64,000 bases of DNA from the NCBI GenBank assembly GCA_026018925.1, contig JAKSZU010000018.1:28272452-28336451 (forward strand), given 5' to 3'. The stretch comes from Tupaia tana (Eukaryota; Chordata; Mammalia; Scandentia; Tupaiidae). The translations under genes were made by a program, and so were the position numbers. Every line of letters starts with the position of its first letter. Positions within the stretch are counted from its first letter, which is position 1. Below the pieces are notes generated by a model. That model was not told the origin of the DNA, did no database searches, and saw only the letters and a list, made by a program, of their open reading frames with translations. Shown piece after piece: positions 11,715-23,969 of the stretch.

Positions 11715-14700
11715 AATAACCTACTCCTGAATGACTCCACAACTACTGAAGAAATAAAGACTGAAATCAAAAGGTTCATGGAAGTCAATGACAATGAGGA
11801 CACAAGTCTCCACAATCTTTGGGACACTGCTAAAGCAGTCATAAGAGGGAAGTTCATAGCAATTAGTGCACATAAGAGGAGCATAGAAAGAAGGCAAATG
11901 GATCACCTAACATCATGCCTCACAGAATTGGAAAAGCAACAGCAAAAAGATCCAAAAAACTCCAGGAGAAAGGAAATAATAAAGATACGAGCAGAAATAA
12001 ATGAAATAGAAAATAAACGAACTATACAGAAAATAAATAAAAGTAAAAGCTGGTTCTTTGAAAAGATAAAGAAAATTAATACACCACTAATGAGACTTAT
12101 TAAGAAGAAGAGAGAATAGAACCAGGTGAATCAGATCTGCAATGAAGCAGGCAAAATAACAACAGACATAGTAGAAATAAAAAACATTATTAGAGGATAC
12201 TATGAACATCTGTATGCCAAGAAACAAGATAATTTGGATGAGATGGACAAATTTCTGGACATGCATAATCTACCTAGATTGAGCCAGGAGGATATAGAAA
12301 GTCTGAACAGGTCCATAACAAGCCAGGAGATCAAATCGGTTATAAATAACCTCCCAACAAAGAAAAGCCCTGGCCCTGATGGATTCACCTCTGAATTCTA
12401 CAAAACTTTCAAAGAAGAGTTAACCCCCATTCTGCTCAAGTTATTTCTAAATATCCAAAAGGGTGAATCTCTCCCTAATTCATTCTATGAAGCTTCTATC
12501 ACCCTTATCCTTAAAACAGATAAGGACAGGACAAGGAAGGAAAACTTTAGACCAATATCCCTGATGAATATAGACGCGAAGATTCTCAACAAGATACTAG
12601 CAAATCGTATACAACAACTTATAAAAAAGATTATACATCATGATCAGGTAGGCTTTATCCCAGGAATGCAAGGTTGGTTCAACATATGCAAAACCATAAA
12701 TGTAATACACCATACTAATAGGAAGAAAGATAAAAACCATATGGTCATATCAATTGATGCAGAAAAAGCATTTGATAAGATACAACATCCCTTCATGGTC
12801 AAGACTCTCGGCAAAATCGGCATAGAAGGGTCATTTCTCAACACAATAAAAGCTATCTATGAAAAACCCATAGCAAACATCATCCTCAATGGAGAAAAGC
12901 TGAAAGCTTTTCCATTAAAAACGGGTACAACACAAGGATGTCCACTATCTCCACTCCTCTTCAATATAGTACTAGAAGTCTTGGCCATTGCAATCAGAAA
13001 AGAGGAAAAAATAAAAGGCATTCAAATAGGAAAAGAAGAGGTGAAACTCTATTTGCAGATGACATGATTGTATACATAGAAGACCCAATGGTTTCCATAA
13101 AAAAATTTCTGGAAGTAATACATGAATACAGTAACATTGCAGGATACAAAATTAATATCCAGAAATCTATAGCATTTCTGTATACGAACAACAGGCAGAC
13201 TGAGATGGAACTGAAAAAAGTTGTTCCATTTACCATAGACACAAAAAGTATAAGATACTTAGGGATAAATCTAACTAAAGAAGTTAAAGACCTCCACAAG
13301 GAAAACTATGAGAAGATAAAAAAAGAAATTGAAAATGACACAAAAAAGTGGAAGGACATCCCATGTTCCTGGATTGGAAGAATTAATATAATCAAAATGG
13401 CCATTATACCCAAATTAATCTACCTATTTAATGCAATGCCAATCAAAGTACCAGACACATTCTTCACAGATCTAGGAAAGACAATCATAAAGTTTGTCTG
13501 GAATCATAAAAGACCCCGTATTGCCAAAGCAGTTCTGCACAAGAAGAGTGGAGTGGGCGGCATCTCACTCCCTGACCCAAAAATATACTACAAAGCTGTG
13601 GTAATCAAAACAGCATGGTACTGGCACAGGAACAGACAGATGGACCAATGTAACAGAATAGAGTCCCCAGAAATGAATGCTCAAACATACAGCCAACTGA
13701 TTTTTGACAAGGGGTACCAGTCAATTAAGTGGGAAAAGGAAAACCTCTTCAGCAAATGGTGCTGGCAAAAGTGGATCTCCACTTGCAGAAAGATGAATCT
13801 GAATCCCTACCTCTCACCTCTGACTAAAATTAAGTCAAGGTGGATCAAAGATCTAAATCTAAGACCTCAAACTATAAAACTGCTCCTGGAAAACACCGGG
13901 GAAAATCTGGGAGACATTGGGGTAGGGAAAAACTTCTTAAATAAGACTCCCAACGCACAGTCTATGATCCCTAAAATAGACAAGTGGGATTACATCAGAA
14001 GTTTCTGCATGGCAAAAGACACAGTGATTAGTGTGAACAGACAGCCCTCAGAATGGGAAAATATTTTTGTAAACCATGCATCAGACAAGGGACTGATAAC
14101 CAGAATTCACAAGGAACTCAAGAAGCTGTTCCGGAAAAAGACAATTAATCCTATTAAAAGATGGGAGAATGAGTTGAAAAAACTACTCTCTAAAGATGAC
14201 ATACGAATAGCTAAAAGGCATATGAAAAAAATGCTCAACATCCCTCATTGTAAGAGAAATGCAGATCAAAACAACAATGAGATATCACCTAACCCCAGTC
14301 AGAATGTCTAAGATTAAAAAAACAAAAAATAATAAGTGCTGGAGGGGGTGTGGTGAAAAGGGAACTCTCTTACACTGCTGGTGGGACTGTAAATTGGTCC
14401 AACCACTGTGGAGAACAATTTGGAGATTCCTCCAAAATCTACAAATAGAACTACCATATGATCCAGCAATCCCACTCCTTGGTATCTACCCGAAGGACAG
14501 AAGAATACTTAATCAAAAAAGTGCTTGCACATCGATGTTTATTGTGGCACTTTTCACGATTGCTAAGTCATGGAAACAACCTAAATGCCCACAAACTGAT
14601 GAATGGTTAGAAAAACTGTGGCACATATACTCAATGGAATACTATTCATCCATAAAAAACAACAAAACCCTGGCTTTTGAAAGGAAGTGGATGAATATGG

Positions 14701-14800
14701 AAGACTTACTGCTGAGTGAAGCAAGCCATGCTATAAAGGAGAGGCATTGTATGTCCCCACTTAATATATACCGAGTGTCTACACTCTAAAAAAAAAAAAA

Positions 14801-14801
<1 letters not shown>

Positions 14802-14844
<43 letters not shown>

Positions 14845-14858
14845 GTATATATATATAT
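14802..14858. repeat. (AT)n microsatellite in the L1 3' UTR
   Basis: Run of A14 followed by alternating AT with a short ACACACGT interruption, immediately after the ORF2 stop. Confidence 0.9.
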
Positions 14859-15575
14859 TTGAAACCATACTGCTTCTGTTGTTACAGGGTTATAAAATTA
14901 TACAAAATTATAAGACATATTTTGAACATTATCTTTAAAATTCAGTATTTTGAAATTTTGAAAGTTGTTTGTAAAACTGTCAAGAATTATGGAGTATGAG
15001 CTAAAATTTTTTGCTATGTAAAGTAAATGTTTGTGGAAAAATGTAAAAACAAATAAATGAAAGAAAAAAAAGATTTACAAAAAAAATAAGACACAAGATT
15101 ATTTCTATTTGTAGATAATATATTATATATAGAAAACCCCAAAGAAACAATTAAAAGTTGTAAGAACTGATAAAAAGTTCAGTAAGCTGCAGGATACAAG
15201 ATCGATATACAAAAAGTAGTTTTGTTTTTATGCACTAGCGATGAGTCTTCCAAAAATGAAAATAAGAAGACAATTCCACTGGTAATAGTATCAAAAAGAA
15301 TAAAATACTTAGGAGTAACTTGAACCAAATAAGCCCAAGACTTACCCATTGAAAACTATAAAATATGATTGAAATCAAAAGTCTGAATAAATGGAAAGAA
15401 ATCTTATTTTCATGGATCAGAAGACTTAATATTGTTCAGATGGCAATGCACCCCACTCTTCTTGAGCAGTATTGCTTTGGCAACACGGGGTCTTTTTTGA
15501 TTCCAGACACATTCTATGATTTTTTTCTATAATTTTTTTAATTCTAAAAAACATAAAAAATAAAGAAGCCAGACA

Positions 15576-15780
15576 GGGGCCAGCAGGTGGTGTGAAGGTT
15601 AAAAGGGCGCTAGACTCCCACATGACCAACCGCAATTCAAGTCCTGGACCTGGCAGCTTGCTTTTTCACTTTCTCTCTCTCTCTCACTCTGTCCTTCTCT
15701 GGTCAAATTAAAATAAATAAGTTAAACAAAGTTAATAAAAATAATTCTAAAAAATAAAAGACTTAAAAAAGAAAGAAAGA
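15576..15780 (+). mobile_element. Type B SINE
   Basis: Target-site duplication AAGAAGCCAGACA at 15563-15575 and 15781-15793. Tail TCAAATTAAAATAAATAAG. Confidence 0.93.
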
Positions 15781-15989
15781 AAGAAGCCAGACATACAAGA
15801 CTATCTACTGTGTGAGAAGCTGGGGAGAAATAGAAATGGGTATAACTGCTGATGGGTGGAGGAGGGTTTCTATTTGGGTGGATGAAAATATCCTGAAATT
15901 AGATGGTGATAGTAATTGCACAATCTTGTGAGTATACTTAAAAAAAACCCACTGAATTGTAAATGGTTAAAGTTAAAATTATTAACTTT

Positions 15990-16400
15990 GGGGCCAGCAG
16001 GTGTCAGGTGTTCAGCATGGTGATTAAGATGCTGAACTCTATATGGTAGGGACCAGCAGGTGGCATAGTGGTTAAGGTGCTGGACACTCCCACATGGCCG
16101 ACCACGGTTTGAGTACCAGACCTGGTGGCTTGCTTTCTCACTTTCCCTCTCTCTCTCTGTGTGTATCTCTCTCTGGTCAAATTAAAATAAATAAATGAAT
16201 AAATAAAATAAAATAAATAATTATTAAAAAAAAGAAAAAAACTCTACATGGTTGACTGCAGTTTGAATCCCAGACCCGGTGGTTTGCTTTCTCACTTTCC
16301 CAGTCTCTTTCTCTTTCTCTCTCTGTCTGTCTCTCTCTGGTGAGTGTGTGTGCCCTATAGCAAATTTTTAATGATAATAATAAATCAATAAAATAATTAC
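15990..16400 (+). mobile_element. Older type A/B-like SINE split by another SINE
   Basis: Head at 15990-16046, remainder at 16252-16400 with a CCCTATAGCAAATTTTTAA end. The two halves join once the inner element at 16047-16239 is removed. Confidence 0.88.
16047..16239 (+). mobile_element. Type B SINE nested in a SINE
   Basis: Flanked by AACTCTATATGG (16035-16046) and AACTCTACATGG (16240-16251). The head holds CCAGCAGGTGGC at 16053-16064. Confidence 0.92.
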
Positions 16401-16460
16401 TTTTTTAAAATGTCTAACTTTATGGTATGTGATTTATACCTCAATTTTTTTAAAAATGTG

Positions 16461-17612
16461 ATGGGAGCAGATATCAAGGCCAGCATTGCCACAGGAGTGG
16501 TCTTCGTAATTGCTAAAATGGGGTCTCTCAAGACTCCATTAAAGCTATATTGCAAAACTAGTGTGGTCTATTTGGTGCAAAATATTTATGCCAAATTGTG
16601 TTGGTCTTCAGTTATAGAATTATCAAAGTCACTTGTAAATAGCAGAACTCATGTTCAACTCAATTTTGATAGAGGCTTATCTGCCATAATCATAAAATAC
16701 CTATATTCCTTTAGTCTTCCCTTTTTCTCTACCATTATCAATTTTCAAGAAAATACATAATGATGGTCATTTATATCTGTAGTAGAAAGTGCCTTTACCC
16801 AGATCATTCATTTATTAATTAATTTTCCTAATGCTTCTACATCCCCAAGGCCAAATAGTCTGTAATCTAATAGTTTGACTATTAAGCTTCCATTTCCATA
16901 TCATTGTTGAGAGATCAGTCTCCTAGATTTTATATATTTATGTATGATCTGAACCTTCAGAACAGGAGATTTGGTTGATTAGCAAATAGCCCAGAGGTAT
17001 AGTATATCTCTCCTGAGAGATGGGACATCTCCTCCCTGGAGATGTTCCAGGATAATAAAGGTAAATTCTCTCCTTCCCTTTCCCTTGGAGAATATTAGGT
17101 TATACTCCAGGGAAATGAGTACTCTCTCTGTTCAGATGGGGAGATGGACAGGTCACCAGGTTCTTAAATTAAATTAGTTAAAATTATTCAAATTAAATAT
17201 AAATTTTTATTCTTCAGTCGTACTAACTACATTCTTAGTGGACAACAGTTCATTGTATTAATGCAGAGAACATTTCCATTATTGCAGAAAATTCTTCTTG
17301 ATAGTGATGTTGTAAACTATGAACACTTCAAAGAGAGAAAAACATCTCCTGTGGGGCACCCCACTGCATGTGCAGATAACATCTGGCCCTCTTGCATCAT
17401 CTAGTGGAAACTGTGTTATGGGGAATCAACAGAGATGATGCCTGGCTGCTTGCCACTGTGAGTAGTAAATCAATTGTCTATGTCACTGACCTAGGGGTCC
17501 TGTGTTTTCTGTTAGTGTATGTATATAAAACAGCGACAAGCTAACTTACAAGCTTACAAATAAGCTAAAAACTCAGATCTTTTACAATTCTTGATTTTAA
17601 ATTTTGTAACAT
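16461..17612. other. No gene seen
   Basis: Open frames are short (longest 116 codons at 16410-16760, overlapping the L1 3' end) and unrecognised. No young repeats; an ancient LTR-like end around 17330-17540 is possible but I cannot support it. Confidence 0.45.
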
Positions 17613-17855
17613 GGGGGCTGGTGGCATGGTGATTAAGGTGGCTAGATCCCACATGGCTAGCAGCATGGTTCAAGTCCTGGACCAGGAAGCATAGAAAAAC
17701 ATGCTGGGCATGTGTGAGTGCATGCCCAAAATTCTGAAAGAATTGGAAAAGAGATTGTGGTATGCCTTTCCCATGGGGCGCTGGGCAAGGGAGTGTGCTA
17801 TCTCAATTTATCTGTCTCTCCTGAAAATGTATGCACCCTCTAGCAAATTTTTAAA
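17613..17855 (+). mobile_element. Older type A SINE
   Basis: Diverged head GGGGGCTGGTGGCATGGTGA with GTTCAAGTCCTGG and an end ACCCTCTAGCAAATTTTTAA. Confidence 0.8.
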
Positions 17856-17990
17856 ATTTATATAAAGGATAATAATGTCTAGAAATGATTGTGTAAAGTA
17901 CTTCGCTATGATTTGTCACTCACTGTACCTTATGTTTAGTAATTATCGAAGACACAAAGTACTAGGGACACACACAAAAAAAGAATGGAT

Positions 17991-18068
17991 TGTATGTGTG
18001 TGTGTGTGTGTGTGTATGTGTGTGTGTATGAGCGCGCGTGTGTGTGCATGCACATGCATGTGTGTGCT
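17991..18068. repeat. (TG)n microsatellite, interrupted
   Basis: Alternating TG with ATG, AGCGCGCG and CATGCACATGCATG interruptions, potentially Z-DNA forming. The flanking 151-codon open frame reads straight through it and is not considered a gene. Confidence 0.9.
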
Positions 18069-18839
18069 TGGGTTTCTGTCTGGAAATATGAGACTGAGTC
18101 CCATTTACATCATGAACCAGATGAGTGACTCTCTCAGGGCCTTTGCAGTCTCATGTGTAAATTTAGGGTACTGGAAGAGGCCAACATTTAAAAGAATTAT
18201 TCCAAGGAACATTAAACTCATGAGATTTTTTTTTGACAGTTATGTGGACATAAAAGTCTTGAAAACTGCATCTTATATGTCTCCCCTAGAAATCTGTAAA
18301 GCATATGGTAAATGCTTTGACAAGTCCTGAAGAAAAGAAATCTCTTTGACTTGAATTAAGCCAAAGTTTCCAAAAGTCATTTGACCATAGGACCCCATTT
18401 TCCCTCATGAAAGCAAATTATCATTCCATGGATTATATTACGGGAAATGCTGAAGTAGGTAAGATAACAACCTTCTAGTTCTATCATCATTACCTACATT
18501 TAATGTTTCTGTCATTTCAGGCTCAGATGTCAGTAGGGATGGTTTTTGTGTACACAGCATCTATACTTGCTACTCCTTAATTACATGATGTAGGCAATTG
18601 ACAAGTCTGTATTTTCAAAGAACTGTGCCAGTACGACGCGCACTCAGTGAGTGCACAAAAAGATAAGATATAAAAGTTTTTAAATGCTCTTCCTAACATT
18701 TGTACCACCGCCAACACCCCTGATATATTCTCTGTTCCTGGGAAGGCTTTTCTTTAGTACTCACACCCCGTTTTATTCCAAAGCAGATGAAAAGCAAAAC
18801 TTAGAATGAGAAGTGTTTTACTTTTTTCCAAGCATGGAA

Positions 18840-19310
18840 GCCCATTAAGAATGATGGATTTGGAGAGCGGCCCATTAATACGGCAAATAAGGGGGATGTG
18901 GAGCTGGAGTTGGAGATGGAGACCAGTGGCCTGGGACAGCCTCCTGAGAAGTCATGAAAACAAGACAGTGGTGCAGTGGACTTAGAGTGCATTGCTGACT
19001 ATGCAGAGGAAAATGATACCCAGAGTTCCAATCTGGAGACCACCATGACTGTCATTGGAGACAAAAGGTCCTGGGAGCAGAAAACCAAACAGGAGTGGGA
19101 GAAGGATCTGGCAAAAGTGACGCTCAAGAAGGAAGATCTGGAAATGATTATGACAGAGAGGGAGATCTCTAGAAAAGCAGCAGAACAGAGCTTGTGGGAA
19201 CACATTGGCAATGTGGCAGAGGCTCTCATTGACCTAACCAACTGATGTGCAGTTTCTCACATAATTCACTGGATTGATTTATTGCAATAAAGACTTTTTG
19301 GCCTTTAAAA
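18840..19310 (+). pseudogene. HYPK: HYPK processed pseudogene
   Basis: Intronless copy of the mRNA for HYPK, a small chaperone-like partner of the NatA acetyltransferase. Family features seen: the acidic N-terminal DVELELEMETSG, then DYAEENDTQSSNLETTMTVIG and, at the C-terminus, KVTLKKEDLEMIMTEREIS and ALIDLTN before TGA 19243-19245. The start codon is ACG at 18880 and an in-frame TGA follows the PPEKS stretch (about 18956), so no full protein can be made. AATAAA at 19286-19291 matches a short 3' UTR. No clear A-tail or target-site duplication remains, so it looks older than the HMGN1 copy. Confidence 0.92.
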
Positions 19311-19324
19311 ACATGACGGTTTGA

Positions 19325-19435
19325 AATCTGAAAGATCTGGATTTCGATTTTGCTTGTGCCATGAACTCAACGTTGACTTGAAGCAAGTTCTTATCAAACT
19401 CGCATTTTTCCATCTGGGAAGTCAGGCAGTAGAGC
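19325..19435 (+). repeat. MIR-like ancient SINE fragment
   Basis: TGAAATCTGAAAGATCTGGA followed by a region resembling the MIR phrase for loss-of-function-neutral 5' half (CTTGAAGCAAGTTCTTATCA, then TTTTTCCATCTGGGAA). Diverged; family call by memory of the consensus. Confidence 0.45.
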
Positions 19436-20189
19436 TAGAAGGTCTCTGCTCTCACCAGCTTGAGAATGTTGTTTCATTTTATAATAAATGGCATGTACAG
19501 ACCATTTGATGGAACAGATCCACAGTTTGTCAGTACAGCCTCCTGCAGTGGCCATCTTGTCCTGTATGGGAAGCATTAGCCTCACAATGACCAATAGGTG
19601 AAGTTGGGAACAGCTCAAGCTGCACTTGAGCCCTCATGGTCACTGCTCACACTCTCGTTATCCTTACTCTTTGGAAAATGCTTCCTCTAGTTTTTCAGAA
19701 AGCTTGTGTCCACAAAATCAATGGCAAGGATGGCTGTGATCCTGATACTGTCTTTTTTCTAAATTAAGGTTGACAAGAACTCTCACCTAAGTTATAAATC
19801 TCTAGAGATTTATTTCAACTCACAAAAGCAAGGAGTGCTAGACCTGGCCTGGAAGTAAGGCCAGACACAATGTTTAGACTAAGACAGGAGAATAGCTTCA
19901 ATTTTTAATTTTAAAATTTTATGGCTCTGTCAAGGGCCTAGCATGATTCAAACATAACTTCTTAAGGAAGACTAACTGTTCCATTTCTTTAAATTGTGCT
20001 TAGTAGGAAGAAGCTCAAATCCTCTTAACAGTGGAGCATAGAGAATCTCTCCCAGAAAATCCTCCAGGTAGTTGACAGCACTCCTCTTCCTGCCCTCCAT
20101 ATTCTGTCAAGTGACTCAAGCCTGGGGCTTATCTGTTAATCCCCTCATGAACCCTCTCAGGGCCACACAGCTGCAGAGAGAAGCGTGTA

Positions 20190-20315
20190 TCAAAGACTTG
20201 AGTGTCTCTGGTGGACTCTGACATCACCAATCCATGATCTTGAACCAGTAATTTGGCTCTCTGGGCCTCAGATATTTTTCTCCTGTGTGAAATGGAGCAT
20301 GTAACCCTGCCAAGA
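20190..20315 (+). repeat. MIR-like ancient SINE fragment
   Basis: CTTGAACCAGTAATTTGGCT, then CTCTGGGCCTCAGATATTTT and GTGTGAAATGGAGC resemble the MIR core order. Confidence 0.45.
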
Positions 20316-20359
20316 AAATATCATCAGGCTGCTGGTGACACATCTCTCATCCCTCTCCT

Positions 20360-20640
20360 ATTTGTGCTATAATATCTGGTAACATCTTGACCTCAACTGT
20401 CCCTCATTCTTGGATGTCTTCTTGCTTTGAAAGTGCTGCTCCTTCTGGTAATACCCTTCTTCCCCCCTCAATATATGTTTACTCACTCTAGAGCTCAAGT
20501 GTTTTCTTCTCCAGGTGGTTTGCTTGCCATCACAGGCTGGATGTGTCTGTTTTATACTCCTCTGGCAGTGGTACCTGTATTTACACGTCACTGTATTTAG
20601 AGGATCCAAAGTCACAGACCCCATCTTCAAGATGCTCATA
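20360..20640 (+). repeat. L2-like ancient LINE fragment
   Basis: Pyrimidine-rich sequence with the L2 3'-end word order (CTCAAGTGTTTTCTTCTCCA, GTACCTGTATTTACACGTCA). Strongly diverged. Confidence 0.35.
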
Positions 20641-21500
20641 GGCTTGTAGTAGAGGTAGTACCTTCTTTTATAACTACTTTTCGCAATGTCCCTTCAGGTG
20701 GCTACTACTCCTCCCAGGACACAATCATTGGGTGTTGAAAGTGAAGACGTATATGGAGCAGGGGCCACCAAGCAGTGAAGGGGCCTGGTGGATGTGGGGT
20801 GGACTGCTAGCATTCTTTGCCATCTAGGAGGAGGTCAGCAACTGCTTCTGTCAGTGTGCAGATCCTGCAAGGCCTTCTGAAGAGTTAGGTGGAGACTAGA
20901 CTCTCTGCTAAAGGTAATAGGGAGACTCTGAAGGGTTTTAAGCAAAGGAGAGACATAATTGGCTATTTTAGAAGGCTCCTCCCAACTGCTCTGTGGGGAA
21001 TGTCTTAGAGGAGCAAGACTGTGGTCAAATAGCCCAGTGAGGGGCTCTTGGTATGTCACAAGAATGTGCTGATGGTGTGGCCAAGCAGATGGAAAGAGGC
21101 AGGTGGCTTCCTCTTCCTGGGGTGAGGAGGAGACAGTTGCTGTGAATACTCAGAGGAGCTCTGCCCCTCTACAGCTCTGGACATTGGGCATCGATTTCAT
21201 AGCACCACAGTGAGTAATAAATGAGTGAATAAATGTACATTATCATTATTATTTTTTTTCCAGACATGTTCTGCAGGCCAACTGAAGACTTTGGGAAGGG
21301 AGGGAGAGATAATACCAAGGATGACTCTGGAATTTCTTGCTTAAGGAAATGGGGAGATAAATCAGAAATGACTCAACAATGAGCAAGTCAGGTCTTGGCA
21401 TAGGTAGGAGGAAGACATTTTGAGATCTGTGGGTGGAACATGTTTGAGGCCTCATAGCTCAGCCCTAGCTGGCTCTGGTGCCTGATCCTCATCCCCATAG

Positions 21501-21526
21501 GCAGGGCAGGGCAGGGCAGGGCAGGG
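21501..21526. repeat. (GGCAG)5 pentanucleotide repeat
   Basis: Five tandem GGCAG units. Confidence 0.9.
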
Positions 21527-22671
21527 TGAATCTAGCATAGGCAACCAGAAGCAGAACAATTGGGATAAGCAATAGAGGTCAATTAGCTGAATAATGAGGC
21601 TAACAGAAGTGCTTACCCAGTGGCCCTGGGTAAGTCACTTCACTGTCTGGGGCCTGCGCTCACACATGTGACTCGGGGTGGCAACTGGGCCCAGCTCTTG
21701 TCTCCTGGACCAGAGCTGTGAAGTACAGATGACAATGTTGAAATGTCTCCTCTTTCTTTGAGGCCAAGCTCACATATTGCCTCCTCCATGTCACCTCTCC
21801 TGGCTACCCAGCCAGAAGCAACCTCTCTCTAATCTGGGCTCTCTGAACTTCCACTCTGAGCACTTCAGGGCTACGTGCCTCTACCAGCCCCTGCCCCGGC
21901 ACAGTATAGAACATACACAGGTGCTCACCAGCCATGTTTTCTGCTCTGCTCAGTCTCTGCAAGCAGCCAGCAGAGCCCAGGGCTAGTTCAGAACCTGTCA
22001 TGATCCTAGCCATGGGGAACTGGGGTCCTTCTTGGAGAAAAGTCTGAGTGTGAGGCAGGAAAAAAAAAAAAACCACCATGGGAATCAGGATGTACCCAAG
22101 GGTATGCATGAAGAACCACAAATGGGCACCATAAATATTCTTAAATCATTTATTAAATTCCTTATAAATTATCAGGTGAGATTCGGGGGGTACTTTTTCT
22201 GAGTAATTTCACATACACAGAGAAGTATTTGGAGATGCTCTGTGAGTGAATGTGAGTGGTCTCCAGGAGGGGATGCCAGCCAGAGACCTGGTTCTGTGGG
22301 GGCTCAGGAGATGCTCTCGCCCTGAGGAGATAGAATCACCAGAAACTATTCCCTCCTGCCTCGTCCTAGGGTGAGGCTAACTGTGGTGAGGCAGTGCAGG
22401 CCCAGCCTCCCCCCTAGATCTTCTGAAGCTTTGCATTTCCCTTCAGGCATGCTGGGTGTGCAGAGCAAAGGTTGTAAGGCTACAGAAGGGCTCCTTCTTG
22501 AACTGAGAGTGGTCCTTTAAATCAGCACCATCCTCTCGCACTTGAGGCCACTGAGACAGTCGAGCACTCCCAACCATGGCTCAGCCTGGCCTGTTGTCTT
22601 CAGGTGCAGGAGGCCACAGTGCTTCTCACCTGATGGGTTTGGAAACTGGCACACATCCATTCCCTACCTCT

Positions 22672-22900
22672 CATACACACACATATGAATACAAACAAGT
22701 ACACACACAAACACGCATAGTGCCACTCACTGACTTTGACATAAGCACATAAATGCAAAATAGTCACACTCAAGCACAATTACCTATGTGTACATCCATG
22801 CCCTCCAAAGACTCCACATATAGCTACTCATACACACATACACTCTCCATGTCTACAGAGGCACCTCACACATACTTTCTTACATGATTTATACAAACAT
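22672..22900. repeat. Degenerate CA-rich tract
   Basis: Scattered ACACAC runs separated by short unique words over about 230 bp; an old decayed microsatellite. Confidence 0.6.
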
Positions 22901-23330
22901 TTATGTAGTGGATACTGTGGCGTGCTGCTGAGACACACCCCCACCACCACCTACTTTCCATTGAAGCACTCACTTGCCCAGGTAGCCACTCAGCAGGAAA
23001 GGGTGGGAGGGTTTTACTTGAGAAAAGGGGATCACTGCAGTGGTATAAAAGGTAGGCTTCTTTGTCCCAATTCAGGATAACTCTGCAAGGTCATTCCAGC
23101 TTCAGAGCTTCTGTTAATTGCTATAGCTCAGTCAGCTTCTTCACACACCAATTTGGCTTCTTCACTTCCCAGCAGTGTGAGTTTTCACAGGACACTCCTT
23201 TTCAGCCTTCTGGTCCTAGGGAAAAACTTCTATCTTTTCTTTCTGCAGCCTGAAGGCTGACCTGCAGAACCTATCCCATAGCCTGGGCCCGGAACAGAAG
23301 CTCTGAGATGATTCCTGGATAGACCACCAA

Positions 23331-23405
23331 AGCAGCTCAGGGCTGGGCCCAGATCAGATCATCTTAAGCGGCTCAAGGCTGGGCCCAGATCAGGAGATCC
23401 TCTTA
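23331..23405. repeat. Two-copy tandem repeat of about 36-39 bp
   Basis: AGCAGCTCAGGGCTGGGCCC (23331) and AGCGGCTCAAGGCTGGGCCC (23367) start two adjacent near-identical units, each continuing AGATCAG. Confidence 0.85.
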
Positions 23406-23459
23406 GATGTCTGTATTTGGTGTCGAAATTGATAAGGAATTTATCCTTCATCTATGCTT

Positions 23460-23540
23460 TTGTTCAGGTCTCAAACCCTAGTTTGCTATGTGACCTCTGG
23501 CAATACTTCCCTCTTTGGCCTCAAATAGTCCATAGAGTGG
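23460..23540 (+). repeat. MIR-like ancient SINE fragment
   Basis: GCTATGTGACCTCTGGCAAT followed by CTTCCCTCTTTGGCCTCA resembles the MIR central region. Confidence 0.5.
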
Positions 23541-23634
23541 CAAGTCTGGAGTTTAGGACACAGTACTCCTGTCTCTGAGCCTTAGTCAGACATCTAAAAA
23601 AGGCTGACAAGGCATGAACCAATCTGTGCTACTC

Positions 23635-23765
23635 AAAATGCAATCCACTTGCCAATAGAATTGGCCTCACCTGGGAGCTTGTTAAACATTGGAAATCACA
23701 GATGCTCCTACCCATGACCTGCTGAATACAATCTGCATTTTAATAAGCCCTCAAGATGGTTCCAA
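23635..23765 (+). repeat. MER5-like DNA transposon relic
   Basis: CACCTGGGAGCTTGTTAAAC and CTGAATACAATCTGCATTTT, then AATAAGCCCTCAAGATGGTT follow the MER5 (hAT-Charlie) word order. Confidence 0.6.
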
Positions 23766-23969
23766 TTCACTTCACAATAAAATGAGCTCCAAAAGCCTTT
23801 TCCGTTTCTAAAGTTCTATATTCCAACTTAATCAATTGAGGTGGGTGCATGGAAGTTTTGGTTGAAAGGCGTTATTTCCCAGCAAAGTTTCATCAGTGTT
23901 GATCCCTGATGACCAGACAGCTCAGTTCCAGGCAGCTTTCATAACTCCAGCAGAATCTCCAGCTGTAGT

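Larger units (their letters stand above)
10361..14789 (+). pseudogene. L1 ORF2 (endonuclease and reverse transcriptase), broken
   Basis: ORF2 starts at ATG 10361, 44 bases after ORF1. The N-terminal endonuclease is recognisable (TLNVNGLNSLIKRHRLAEW, then LINIYAPNTGAP and the late DHDGIKLEFN) but is split by SINEs at 10551-10822 and 11433-11714. An in-frame TAG lies at 12117-12119. The reverse transcriptase contains [27 protein letters not shown] and the catalytic FADD (13052-13063), reached only after a frameshift just upstream of it. A further frameshift near 14290 precedes the cysteine-rich C-terminus ([19 protein letters not shown]). Ends at the stop after 14786. Confidence 0.95.
8686..15081 (+). 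mobile_element. Full-length younger L1 (LINE-1), broken
   Basis: Complete L1 in order: 5' UTR with repeated monomer-like units (8686-8991), ORF1 (9365-10316), ORF2 (10361-14789), 3' UTR with an (AT)n tract, AATAAA at 15052-15057 and an A-rich tail. The 17-bp target-site duplication AAAAATAAGACACAAGA at 8670-8686 and 15082-15098 lies inside an older L1. Subtracting two later SINE insertions leaves about 5.8 kb, a normal full length. Frameshifts, an in-frame stop and the two SINEs make it immobile. Confidence 0.95.
15099..16460 (+). mobile_element. Old L1, 3' part and 3' UTR (interrupted by SINEs)
   Basis: Continuation of the old L1 after the younger insertion: decayed RT sequence (GTAGATAATATATTATATAT, then the Q-K-S-F/L-Y-T-like stretch and the ITPGS-like CATGGATCAG). 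At 15794-15990 and 16405-16460 comes a 3' UTR of mammalian L1M type (GATGGTGATAGTAATTGCAC, GTATACTTAAAAAAAACCCA, GGTATGTGATTTATACCTCA). Broken by SINEs at 15576 and 15990. Confidence 0.85.

Noticed and set aside
17330-17540. Possible ancient LTR end
   Set aside because: Suggestive wording only; no terminal motifs or paired LTR.
17875-18330. 151-codon open frame
   Set aside because: The centre is a TG microsatellite read as C-V-C-V; flanks unrecognised.
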